From the NCBI GenBank assembly GCA_965232285.1, contig CBDDPL010000004.1:1054001-1118000 (forward strand): 64,000 nt of DNA, read 5' to 3'. The translations under genes were made by a program, and so were the position numbers. This DNA is from Denitrobaculum sp965232285. Lineage in GTDB: Bacteria; Pseudomonadota; Alphaproteobacteria; Kiloniellales; Kiloniellaceae. A model generated the notes under the pieces. That model had not been told where the DNA came from. It made no database searches and saw nothing but the letters and a program-made list of their open reading frames with translations. Shown in pieces: positions 1-7,928 of the stretch (positions within the stretch are counted from its first letter, which is position 1; each line of letters starts with the position of its first letter).

Positions 1-72
1 GCGCAGTCTTTCGAACACATCGTCGGCCGAGGTGCGGCGTTCCGGCGCGCGAGCGGGATTTTGTACGTTCAT
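1..72 (-). CDS. GntR-family transcriptional regulator, N-terminal 24 residues only (cut by window edge)
   Basis: The minus strand from the ATG at 72-70 reads into the window edge with no stop, giving 24 residues that end in SADDVFERLR. The DDVFERLR pattern at residues ~17-24 resembles the opening of a GntR winged helix, where a short leader precedes a V-x-D/E-x-L helix. It diverges from the TRAP operon beginning at 387, the usual layout for an FCD-type GntR regulator controlling a transport/catabolic operon. The family assignment rests on a short stretch and on context, so it is tentative. Confidence 0.5.
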   Translation of the reverse strand, partial: MNVQNPARAPERRTSADDVFERLR

Positions 73-386
73 TCAACACCTTAAATCGTATCCGGGTGTC
101 TTCGCACTGCAAAGGGCACAGACCGGGCCGGACTATATCACACCTGTTCCTCAGACCGCACGACTCCAGGAAAAACCGGGGCTTTCGCTCGTTCTCAAGC
201 GACGGTCCCGAGGGAAGAGCCTCGCGATGGTGCCGCGGTTTCTCACCGTCTTAAAAATTACCATACTAGTCTACATATTCGTTGACGGACGGGAAATAGC
301 GTGTTTGTCTCGAAGCTCAATATCGAGAAATCAAATGACCTCACGCGCAACTGGCCGAGGCGAAATCGATCTCTGGGAGGGACCAA
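73..386. other. Divergent intergenic region (GntR / TRAP operon)
   Basis: This is a 314-bp stretch between the two divergent starts. It has an A+T-rich patch around 250-285, as expected for a promoter, but I found no convincing palindromic GntR box. A short ribosome-binding sequence (ggaggg) lies about 8 bases before the dctP start. Confidence 0.5.
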
Positions 387-1388
387 ATGACGTTTTTTAC
401 GACCGCGACAAGACTGCTGCAGGGCGCCGCCTTCGCCGGGGCCATCGCCGTCTCCGCAACGGCGTCTCAGGCTGCGGATATGACATTCCGCGGTGCCAGT
501 CTTTTCGACAATGAGCATGCCTACAGCAAAACCCTCATCCGTTTCGGTGAACTGGTCAGGAAGTACTCGGGCAAGGACATCGAGTTTGATCTGCGCGGCA
601 ACAGCGAGCTTGGCATTGAGCCGGACTATGTGAACTTCCTGAATCAGGGCGTTGCCATCGACTACGCCATCGCGGCGCCCTCGAACCTCGCGCGTTTTGC
701 GCCTTCCGTTCCGCTGATGGACATGCCCTTCGTCTTCCGGGACCTGGACCACTGGAACGCCGTTCTTTCCAGCGATGTGCTCAAGCCGCTCGAGGATGTT
801 CTGCTGGAGAAGGCCGACATCAAGGTGATCGGTTACGCTGGCGGCGGCACCCGCAACCTGATCTCGAACAAGAAGATCTCGAGCATGAAGGAACTGGCCG
901 GGCATAAGATGCGGGTCATGGGCGCGCCGATCCAGGCCCGGGTCTTCGAGGCCCTGACGGCGGCACCTTCGGCCATCGCCTATTCGGAAGTCTACAACGC
1001 CATCCAGACCGGCGTGGTCGACGGCCTGGAGAACGAGTCCGCCAGCCTGCTGCAGTACAAGTTCTTCGAGGTTGCGCCGCACATCACGCTGACCCAGCAC
1101 TCCATCACCGTCCGGCCGATCCTTTTCAGCGGTAAATCCTTCGCGAAGCTGACCCCGGAGATGCAGGAGATCGTTCTGCGGGCCGGTAAGGAAGCCGGTG
1201 AATACGGCCGGGAGCTGGAATCCCGGCAAGATGGCGAGAAGCTCCAGCAGATGGCCGATGCCAAGCAGATCGAAGTGCATGAATTCGCCGGGCGGGAGAA
1301 GCTGCTCGAACTGGTACTCCCCGTGCAGGACGCCTACGCCGAGGAACTTGGTGCCATTGAACTGCTGAAAGCCATCCGCGCCAAATAA
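387..1388 (+). CDS. dctP: TRAP transporter solute-binding protein, DctP family
   Basis: A 333-residue periplasmic binding protein of a tripartite ATP-independent periplasmic (TRAP) transporter, which hands a substrate, usually an organic acid, to the DctQM membrane complex. Residues 1-30 form a signal peptide ending in SQAAD. The rest follows the DctP fold: LDHWNAV near residue 115 and the KMRVMGAPI segment near 175, holding the arginine that normally salt-bridges the substrate carboxylate, then the EVYNAIQTGVVDGLEN motif near 205. The ATG is well placed behind ggaggg. It is the first gene of dctP-dctQ-dctM. The substrate is unknown; the neighbouring hydantoinase suggests a ureide, carbamoyl amino acid or pyrimidine breakdown product, but that is inference from context. 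Confidence 0.9.
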   Translation: MTFFTTATRLLQGAAFAGAIAVSATASQAADMTFRGASLFDNEHAYSKTLIRFGELVRKYSGKDIEFDLRGNSELGIEPDYVNFLNQGVAIDYAIAAPSNLARFAPSVPLMDMPFVFRDLDHWNAVLSSDVLKPLEDVLLEKADIKVIGYAGGGTRNLISNKKISSMKELAGHKMRVMGAPIQARVFEALTAAPSAIAYSEVYNAIQTGVVDGLENESASLLQYKFFEVAPHITLTQHSITVRPILFSGKSFAKLTPEMQEIVLRAGKEAGEYGRELESRQDGEKLQQMADAKQIEVHEFAGREKLLELVLPVQDAYAEELGAIELLKAIRAK

Positions 1389-1402
1389 CCCGCCGTACCC
1401 TG

Positions 1403-1427
1403 GCCCCGCGGCAGGTAGCCGCGGGGC
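1403..1427 (+). terminator. Intercistronic hairpin between dctP and dctQ
   Basis: A 9-bp G+C-only stem (gccccgcgg, 1403-1411, with ccgcggggc, 1419-1427) around a 7-base loop lies 14 bases after the dctP stop. No strong T-run follows, so it is more likely a partial attenuator or RNA-stabilising element than a full stop. Such a hairpin would leave the binding protein more abundant than the permeases. Confidence 0.55.
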
Positions 1428-1471
1428 GCTTTCTGGTGGAGAATGAGCTCTGGCGTTGTTTGGATGCAGTC

Positions 1472-1966
1472 ATGATTGAGCGGGTCCTCGAAGGCTTCTG
1501 TCAGATTCTGCGGGTCGCCGTGGGCGTTTTGATCGCGGTTCTGATCGTTCCGGTCGGGATGCAGGTTCTTGCCCGCTATACCGGTCTCATCCCCGTCTAT
1601 CTCTGGACCGAGGAACTCGCGAAGTTCATCTTCATCTGGATTGTTATGCTGGGATCCATGATCGCGGTGTGGGAAGGCACGCACTTTGACGTGCACGTCG
1701 TGCGGGACGCCAAGACCCCGCTGGGCAAGCTGCTGCAAAAGAGTTTCGTGCTCTTCATGATCAGCATCTTCGCTGTCCTCTTCGCCTACTACGGTATCGG
1801 CTACGCCAAGTTTGGCTCGATCCAGCAATCGGTGATGATGCAGGTGAACCTGCTGGTCATCTATATCAGCGTTCCCTTTGCCGGGACCGGCTGGACGGCT
1901 TTCGCACTCTACCGTCTTTGGCAAGCGATCCAGGATTACCGGCAGGCCTGCGAGGTTTCAGAGTGA
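1472..1966 (+). CDS. dctQ: TRAP transporter small permease, DctQ family
   Basis: About 164 residues from the ATG at 1472; an in-frame GTG at 1436 would add 12 residues and cannot be excluded. Four hydrophobic segments are visible (about residues 10-30, 45-65, 85-110 and 125-145), with the family's W-x-E-E-L-x-K motif (LWTEELAKFIFIW) between the first and second. DctQ is the small four-helix membrane subunit that pairs with DctM. Its TGA overlaps the GTG start of dctM, so the two are translationally coupled. Confidence 0.87.
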   Translation: MIERVLEGFCQILRVAVGVLIAVLIVPVGMQVLARYTGLIPVYLWTEELAKFIFIWIVMLGSMIAVWEGTHFDVHVVRDAKTPLGKLLQKSFVLFMISIFAVLFAYYGIGYAKFGSIQQSVMMQVNLLVIYISVPFAGTGWTAFALYRLWQAIQDYRQACEVSE

Positions 1967-3273
1967 TTATTCCCGCGGGCTATGCCTGCCTTATTCTCGT
2001 GGGTGGCTTTGTCCTCCTCGTGGCCGCGCGCGTGCCTGTGGCCTTTGCACTCGGGATTGCCACCATCCCGGTGGTGGCGCTGGATCTGCGGCTGACGCCC
2101 TTCCTGATCATGGATCGGATGTTTCAGTCCTATAACTCCTTCATCCTGCTGGCCGTGCCCTTCTTCCTGCTGGCGGCAAACCTGATGAATTCCGGCAAGA
2201 TCACCGACCGGCTGATCGAGCTCGCGCGGGTGCTGACCGGATGGCTGCCCGGGGGGCTGGGGCAGGTGAATGTCGCCGTCTCGATGCTGTTCGCCGGCAT
2301 ATCGGGCTCTTCGACAGCCGATGCTGCCGGCTGCGGAAAGATCCTGATCCCCGCCATGACGAAACAGGGCTATGACCCGCGCTTCTCCGTCGCGATCACC
2401 GCCTGTTCCTCGGTGATGGGGGTGATCATTCCGCCGAGCATCCTGATGGTCGTCTGGGGCGGTGTCATGTCGATTTCGGTCGGGGCGCTGTTCCTGGCCG
2501 GGGCGATTCCCGGCCTGATGATCGCGGCGGCTCTGATGGCGACGGTCTACGGTTACGCAAAGATCTACGACTACCCCACCGCGGGCCGGCCCACCCCGGG
2601 TGAATTCTGGCAGGCGCTCAAGGGCGCCGGTCTGGCGATGCTGACTCCGGTCTTTGTCATCGGCGGGATTGTCGGCGGAGTCGTGACGCCGACCGAGAGC
2701 GCCATCATTGCGGCCTTCTATTCCTTCATTCTCGGCTTTTTCGTTTACCGCACGATTACGCCGCGCCAGTTGGTGGGCGTGCTCTACGACACCGGCCGTT
2801 TCGCCTCCATCTCGCTCTTCGCGATCGGAACGGCCTCCGCCTTCGGCTGGATGCTGGCCTTTTACAACGTGCCCCGGCTCATCGTGGAGCTCATGACCAG
2901 TCTCCAGTTCGGTCAGTTCGGCACGGCCCTGGTGATCGCCGCTCTGTTCCTGCTGTTCGGACTCTTCATCGACGCGATCCCGACCATCATCATTCTGGGG
3001 ACGGTTCTCTTTCCGGTCGCCACAGCCGCCGAGATTCATCCGGTGGTCTTCGCCATCATCGGGATCGTCTCGCTCGCTTTCGGCCTGGTGACGCCGCCTT
3101 ACGGCCTCTGCCTTTTGATTTCCTCTGCGATCGCGAACCTGAACGTTGTGCAGGTGCTGCGGGACGTGGTGATCATCCTGCTGCCGATGCTTTTCATTCT
3201 GCTGCTCATCATTCTGCTGCCGGAACTGGTGCTCTGGCTGCCGAAGCTGCTGCTGCCGGCCTCCATCCGTTAG
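1963..3273 (+). CDS. dctM: TRAP transporter large permease, DctM family
   Basis: About 436 residues with roughly 11-12 hydrophobic segments, the ion-coupled transport subunit of the TRAP system. DctM landmarks are present: ASVPFFLLAANLM-like text (VPFFLLAANLMNSG) near residue 65, the GISGSSTADAAGCGKILIP stretch near 110, and TPTESAIIAAFYS near 240. I place the start at the GTG at 1963, which overlaps the dctQ stop; an in-frame TTG at 1918 lies inside dctQ and is unlikely. Operon order P-Q-M and direct coupling to dctQ are standard. Confidence 0.9.
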   Translation: MIIPAGYACLILVGGFVLLVAARVPVAFALGIATIPVVALDLRLTPFLIMDRMFQSYNSFILLAVPFFLLAANLMNSGKITDRLIELARVLTGWLPGGLGQVNVAVSMLFAGISGSSTADAAGCGKILIPAMTKQGYDPRFSVAITACSSVMGVIIPPSILMVVWGGVMSISVGALFLAGAIPGLMIAAALMATVYGYAKIYDYPTAGRPTPGEFWQALKGAGLAMLTPVFVIGGIVGGVVTPTESAIIAAFYSFILGFFVYRTITPRQLVGVLYDTGRFASISLFAIGTASAFGWMLAFYNVPRLIVELMTSLQFGQFGTALVIAALFLLFGLFIDAIPTIIILGTVLFPVATAAEIHPVVFAIIGIVSLAFGLVTPPYGLCLLISSAIANLNVVQVLRDVVIILLPMLFILLLIILLPELVLWLPKLLLPASIR

Positions 3274-3289
3274 GATCAGTCCAAAAAAA

Positions 3290-3317
3290 CAAACCCCGCC
3301 GAAGATGGCGGGGTTTG
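3290..3317. terminator. Bidirectional terminator between dctM and the hydantoinase gene
   Basis: An 11-bp perfect stem (caaaccccgcc at 3290-3300, ggcggggtttg at 3307-3317) with a 6-base loop lies between two convergent genes. The run of A residues at 3283-3289 gives a T-tract on the minus strand, so it is best as the terminator of the hydantoinase gene, and it can also serve dctM. Confidence 0.85.
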
Positions 3318-3357
3318 CCGTTGTCGCAGGAGAGCCGAGGCCTCCGAAAGCCGACTT

Positions 3358-4812
3358 CTATTCCGCTGCCTGCGGCCTTTCCACCGGCACCGGCTGTTCG
3401 CGTTCGTGCTTGATCTTCAGGGCGTCGTAGTAGGGTGCGAAGGGCGGGCGGTCGATGTAGCGGCCGGCACCGCGCTCGGCGCGAACCTCGCCGTCCTGAT
3501 AGACGATCTTGCCCTGGCTCATGGTCATGGTGTTGGCACCGGTGACCGTCATGCCCTCGAAGATGTTGAAGTCGATGTTCTGGTGATGGGTGCTGGCCGA
3601 GATGGTGCGGCTCTTGGCCGGATCCCAGACGATCACGTCGGCATCCGCGCCGACGGTGATGGAGCCTTTGCGCGGATAGATGTTGAAGATTTTCGCGGCG
3701 TTGGCAGAAGTCACCGCCACGAACTCGTTCAAGGTCAGCTTGCCACTGTTCACGCCGTGATGCCAGAGCACGCCCATGCGATCCTCAATGCCCGCGGTGC
3801 CGTTCGGGATCTTGCTGAAGTCGTCCCGGCCGGCGGCCTTTTGCGGCGCGCAGAAACAGCAGTGGTCGGTCGCCGTGGTCTGCAGGTTGCCTGCCTGCAA
3901 GCCGCGCCAGAGTGCTTCCTGATGGTGCTTGGCCCGGAAGGGCGGGCTCATGACGTGGGCCGCGGCGAAATCCCAGTCCGGATGTCGGTAGACGCTGTCG
4001 TCCACCAGCAGATGCCCGGCCAGCACCTCGCCGAAGACCCGCTGGCCTTCCAGCCGGGCGCGGGTGATGGCTTCCAGGGATTCAATGCAGGAGTTGTGCA
4101 CGATGTAGAGTGGCACGTCGAGCACCTGTGCGACCCGGATCGCCCGGTTCGCCGCCTCGCCCTCGACCTCCGGCGGGCGGGAGAGGGGGTGGCCTTCTGG
4201 CCCGGTGATGCCCTTCTTCAGCATCTCCTGCTGCAGGTGGAAGACCAGTTCGCCATTCTCGGCATGGACCGTGCAGATCGCGCCCAGTTCGCGGGCGCGG
4301 GTGAAGGAGTTCACCAGCACCTCGTCCTCGGCCATGATCGCGCCCTTATAGGCCATGAAGTGCTTGAAGGAATTGACCCCGTGTTCGGCGACCAGGGTGC
4401 CCATGTCCTTGTGCACGCTTTCGTCCCACCAGGTGATCGCCACATGGAAGGAGTAGTCGGTCGCGGCCTTTTCCGACCAGCCGCGCCAGGTCTGATAGGC
4501 CTCCATGATGTTCTGTTGGGGGTTGGGGATCACGAAGTCGATGATCATGGTGGTGCCGCCCGCGGCCCCGGCGGTGGTGCCGGTGAAGAAGTCCTCGGAG
4601 GCGACGGTGCCCATGAAGGGCAGTTCCATGTGGGTATGAGGGTCAATACCGCCGGGCATGACATAACAGCCGCCGGCATCGACCACCTCGGCGCCCGCGG
4701 GGACATCCAGGTTCTCACCGATGGCTTTAATGGTTCCGTTTTCGCTGTAGACATCGCCGCGGTAGGTGCGGTCGGCGGTGACGATGGTCCCGCCACGGAT
4801 CAGAACAGACAT
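3358..4812 (-). CDS. hydA: Dihydropyrimidinase / D-hydantoinase
   Basis: A 484-residue cyclic amidohydrolase that opens dihydropyrimidine or hydantoin rings to N-carbamoyl amino acids. Metal ligands are visible: DPHTH (His59, His61), the lysine expected to be carboxylated in NSFKHFMAYKG (Lys150), a further His in CTVHAENGE near 183 and in YIVHNS near 240, and Asp in TATDHCCF near 317. Length is typical of the family. It is transcribed toward the TRAP operon and shares its terminator. No carbamoylase or beta-ureidopropionase follows within the window, so the rest of the pathway lies elsewhere. Hydantoin and dihydrouracil specificity cannot be separated from sequence alone. Confidence 0.9.
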   Translation of the reverse strand: MSVLIRGGTIVTADRTYRGDVYSENGTIKAIGENLDVPAGAEVVDAGGCYVMPGGIDPHTHMELPFMGTVASEDFFTGTTAGAAGGTTMIIDFVIPNPQQNIMEAYQTWRGWSEKAATDYSFHVAITWWDESVHKDMGTLVAEHGVNSFKHFMAYKGAIMAEDEVLVNSFTRARELGAICTVHAENGELVFHLQQEMLKKGITGPEGHPLSRPPEVEGEAANRAIRVAQVLDVPLYIVHNSCIESLEAITRARLEGQRVFGEVLAGHLLVDDSVYRHPDWDFAAAHVMSPPFRAKHHQEALWRGLQAGNLQTTATDHCCFCAPQKAAGRDDFSKIPNGTAGIEDRMGVLWHHGVNSGKLTLNEFVAVTSANAAKIFNIYPRKGSITVGADADVIVWDPAKSRTISASTHHQNIDFNIFEGMTVTGANTMTMSQGKIVYQDGEVRAERGAGRYIDRPPFAPYYDALKIKHEREQPVPVERPQAAE

Positions 4813-5276
4813 TGCGCTCTCCTCTCGTTCAGCGTGATCTCGCGACCGATTCCCGCTATTCCGCCGGAACCACCTCTCGGCCGCAGCTTCGCCGTTCTTC
4901 GCCTTATCCTGGCTTGCGGCCGCCGCGAGACCGGAAATCCCTTTTCCCCCTGGCCCGCTCGTGAAGTCTGGCGAGCCGAAATGGTTTTCCCGTATTTTTC
5001 TTAATCATCCAGGAAACCTGTCCAGTTGGTCAAATTATTTCTGGCGGAGCTGGATGACTTATCCCAGGGGGTGTCGAGGTGACTCTCGGCGGACGCGCCT
5101 TTCGAAAATCTGTCCCTTTTGCTGACTCTATCTCGCGAGGGCGTCTCTTTGTTAGAAGTTTTTCGGCAATATTATGTATTGTTTTGGGTGTATGATTGGC
5201 AACTATAAGTAAAGCGTAGTGATTGCTGCTTTCTGTATAGAGTAAGGTTTGATAATCTTGTGACATTATTGACTGA
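4813..5276. other. Intergenic region, no gene supported
   Basis: This roughly 460-bp stretch lies between the divergent hydantoinase and sensor kinase genes. From about 5140 it becomes visibly A+T-rich. Open frames here have no recognisable content. It should hold the promoters for both flanking genes, but no clear operator was found. Confidence 0.5.
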
Positions 5277-5360
5277 TTCAAGGGAATCAGACGCATAGCG
5301 AAGCAACGAGATCTCGAAGCTGCCCACGACTCGCTTCAAAGACGAGAAGCCGAGCTGCGC

Positions 5361-7706
5361 TTGGTTATGGACAATGTGCCGGCGCTGATCGCTTATCTGG
5401 ATGCCGATCTGCGCTACAAGCTGGTCAACCGCCGCTACGCAGAGATGCTGGGCACGACGGTGCAGGAGCTTCTCGGCAAGACGCCGGCCGATTTTCTGGA
5501 CCCCGAAACCTACGCGATGGCACGGCCGAAGATGGATCGTGCCCTGGCCGGCGAAACCATCACATTCGAAAATCAGGTGGCATTCAGGGATGGCCGCCGA
5601 CGCTGGATTTCGGTGACCTATGCGCCTCTCGTCGCGACCCGGCAGCCGTTGGCCGGAGAGGGCGATTTCGAAGAGGATGGTGGCGGTTTCTACGCCATGA
5701 TGACCGACATCGACGAGCGTAAGCGGGCGGAAGAGGCGCAGCAGGCCGGCGAAGAACGTTTTCGGGACATCGTTGCAGCCGCGTCAGACTGGTTTTGGGA
5801 GATCGATGCCGAATTGCGGCTTTCTTATCTCTCCGAGCCGGCCGGCGATATCAGTGGCCTGGAGATCGAAAAACTGCTTGGCCGGACGCCGTGGGAGATC
5901 AACGATGCGGACGGCCTGGACCTGACCTGGCAGGAGCTTCGCGCGCGCCTGGAGGCGCAGGAATCCTTTCGTGATTTTCGCGGGCGCTACTGGGGCGGCG
6001 CGGATGGCAAGCTGCATCATCTCTCGATTAGCGGGATACCCGTCTTTGACAAAGACGGGCAGTTCAGGGGTTACCGCGGCAGTGCCCGTGATGTGACGGC
6101 CGAGGTGGCGGCCATCGCCGAGAAGGAACGTGTACAGGATTTCTTCAGCAAGGTGCTGGAGATGTTTGGGATCAACTTCGTGATCTATGACGCCGACGAA
6201 GTCATGATCTACAAGAACGAGACTTTTCAGGCTGTTGCGGACAGAACCGGCTGGAACTTCGAGCTCGGCGACCGTTACGAGGATCTCCTGCGTGAGATCG
6301 TCCGCAACGGCTCCGCGCTGGCGGCGGAAGGACGGGGCGAGGAATGGATCGCCGAGCGAATGGAAGGTTTCCGGGCGCTCAAGGTCGGCGAACAGGAACC
6401 TTCCTTCCGGGCGAAGTACCGCTGGCGAGATGGCAGCGAACACTGGACGGATACCTGTCGCATCCGCACGGCGGAAGGTTACACCCTTGCCGGCAACATC
6501 GAGGTGACCGAGCTGGTCAGCCACGAAGAGCAGCTTCGCCAGGCGCAGAAGATGGAGGCGGTGGGGCAACTGACCGGCGGCATCGCCCATGACTTCAACA
6601 ATATTCTGGCGGTGGTGCTCGGCAATCTCGACCTCATGGTCGAGCGGGTGCAGGATCACCCTGAGTGCCGGGATCTGGCCTCCAAGGCGATCCGGGCGGC
6701 GGAGCGGGGCGCGGTTCTGACCCAGCGTCTTCTGGCCTTTTCCCGGAAGCAGCCTTTGATGCCGCGGCCGACCGACGTCAATCGCCTGATTGGCGGTATT
6801 GACGATCTGCTGCGCGGTGCCCTCGGCGAACTGAACCAACTGGAGTTCGTGCGGGCCGCGGGCCTCTGGCGCTGCGAGGTCGATCCCTCGCAGGTCGAGA
6901 ACGCCCTGTTGAACCTCTCGATCAACGCGCGCGATGCCATGCCTGGAGGCGGTAAGCTGACGATCGAGACCGGCAACGCCTACTTCGACGATGAATATGC
7001 CGCGGCACAGCTCGAAGTCACGTCGGGTCAGTACGTAATGATCGCCGTGACCGACACCGGTTGCGGCATGTCGGACGACGTCAGGAACCGCGCTTTCGAG
7101 CCCTTTTTCACCACCAAGGAAGCTGGCCAGGGCAGTGGCCTGGGGCTCAGCATGGTCTACGGCTTCGTCAAGCAGTCCGGTGGCCATGTCTCGGTCTACA
7201 GCGAGGTCGGCGAGGGCACGACCATCAAGCTCTACCTGCCGCGTTCCCTGCTGGCGGACCAGAAGGAGACGGAGAGCAGCTTCGATCTTTCGCGGCTTGC
7301 CGGTCAGGGGCAACGCGTGCTGGTGGTGGAGGACGACGCCATGGTGCGGGAACTGGCCCGCGACCTGCTGACTGAACTGGGGTATCGGGTTTTCGTGGCC
7401 GAGGACGGACCGGCGGCCTTGCGCTTTCTGGAAAGCCATGAGGCCGTCGACCTGCTGCTGACCGACGCGGTCCTGCCGGGGGGCATGAACGGCCGCGAAC
7501 TGGCCAATGCCGTAAAGACGCTGTCGCCGGCCACGGCGGTGCTCTTCATGTCGGGCTATACCGAGAATGCGATCATCCATCATGGCCGGCTCGACCAGGA
7601 TGCGGTGCTGCTGCAGAAGCCCTTCCGCAAAAAGGATCTGGCGCTGAAGATCCACGAGGTGCTTGCGTCGGCAGGAACGGGCCGTGTCACACCCGGGGAA
7701 GGTTGA
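5361..7706 (+). CDS. Hybrid sensor histidine kinase (PAS x3, HisKA, HATPase, receiver), copy 1
   Basis: A 781-residue soluble hybrid kinase without membrane segments. Three PAS-like domains lie at about 1-120, 125-250 and 255-385, followed by HisKA with phospho-acceptor His410 in GGIAHDFNN, HATPase (NARDAMPGGG near 525, DTGCGM near 570, GSGLGLSMVYGF near 590), and a C-terminal receiver whose phosphorylated Asp702 sits in LLLTDAVLPGG. It is a close paralogue of the kinase at 7929. In-frame homology to that copy's N-terminus continues upstream to 5277, but that stretch has no ATG, GTG or TTG; a TGA sits where the second codon of copy 2 would be. Translation must therefore begin at TTG 5361 or ATG 5367, still ahead of PAS1. 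The signal sensed is unknown. Confidence 0.85.
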   Translation: MVMDNVPALIAYLDADLRYKLVNRRYAEMLGTTVQELLGKTPADFLDPETYAMARPKMDRALAGETITFENQVAFRDGRRRWISVTYAPLVATRQPLAGEGDFEEDGGGFYAMMTDIDERKRAEEAQQAGEERFRDIVAAASDWFWEIDAELRLSYLSEPAGDISGLEIEKLLGRTPWEINDADGLDLTWQELRARLEAQESFRDFRGRYWGGADGKLHHLSISGIPVFDKDGQFRGYRGSARDVTAEVAAIAEKERVQDFFSKVLEMFGINFVIYDADEVMIYKNETFQAVADRTGWNFELGDRYEDLLREIVRNGSALAAEGRGEEWIAERMEGFRALKVGEQEPSFRAKYRWRDGSEHWTDTCRIRTAEGYTLAGNIEVTELVSHEEQLRQAQKMEAVGQLTGGIAHDFNNILAVVLGNLDLMVERVQDHPECRDLASKAIRAAERGAVLTQRLLAFSRKQPLMPRPTDVNRLIGGIDDLLRGALGELNQLEFVRAAGLWRCEVDPSQVENALLNLSINARDAMPGGGKLTIETGNAYFDDEYAAAQLEVTSGQYVMIAVTDTGCGMSDDVRNRAFEPFFTTKEAGQGSGLGLSMVYGFVKQSGGHVSVYSEVGEGTTIKLYLPRSLLADQKETESSFDLSRLAGQGQRVLVVEDDAMVRELARDLLTELGYRVFVAEDGPAALRFLESHEAVDLLLTDAVLPGGMNGRELANAVKTLSPATAVLFMSGYTENAIIHHGRLDQDAVLLQKPFRKKDLALKIHEVLASAGTGRVTPGEG

Positions 7707-7709
7707 AGC

Positions 7710-7835
7710 ATGACGCAGCGGCCGCTGCTGGTCCTCGACGGCGAGCCGGAATTCCGCGAGTAGATGTCGAAGCTGGCTGAAGAGGAAGGTTATCTGGTCG
7801 TGACCCTTCAGGAGCTGTTCTGCTTCAAATCTTGA
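7710..7835 (+). pseudogene. Degenerate response regulator (remnant of copy 1 regulator)
   Basis: Starting four bases after the kinase stop, this reads MTQRPLLVLDGEPEFRE, then an in-frame TAG (7761-7763), then MSKLAEEEGYLVVTLQ, an internal deletion, and a TGA at 7833. It aligns directly with the intact regulator at 10427 (MTQRRLLILDDEPEFCE...). Besides the stop, the second acidic-pocket aspartate is changed (DDE to DGE), and everything beyond residue ~35, including the phospho-acceptor and the remaining receiver core, is gone. It is a clear decayed duplicate. Confidence 0.85.
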
Positions 7836-7896
7836 GATCAGATTCACCGGGTGAAGGGGCCGCCTAAGGCGATTTCATGTGACCCGGATCTGATCT
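7835..7896. repeat. Imperfect 62-bp palindrome at the breakpoint of the regulator remnant
   Basis: Outer arms agatcagat (7835-7843) and atctgatct (7888-7896) are perfect complements, followed inward by ccgggt (7847-7852) and acccgg (7882-7887), separated by a small bulge. The element begins exactly where the response-regulator homology ends. Its form suits a REP- or MITE-like palindromic element or a recombination scar. Confidence 0.6.
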
Positions 7897-7928
7897 AGAC
7901 TAAGTTTTGCGAGCTTTAGAGAATTACT

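Noticed and set aside
3406..5004. Long open frame (532 codons) opposite the hydantoinase gene
   Set aside because: It is the antisense shadow of a well-conserved gene; its translation is rich in Gly/Val/His/Asp without domain motifs.
5030..5296. 88-codon minus-strand frame before the first kinase
   Set aside because: Lies in A+T-rich intergenic DNA that includes the decayed start of the kinase; no protein features.
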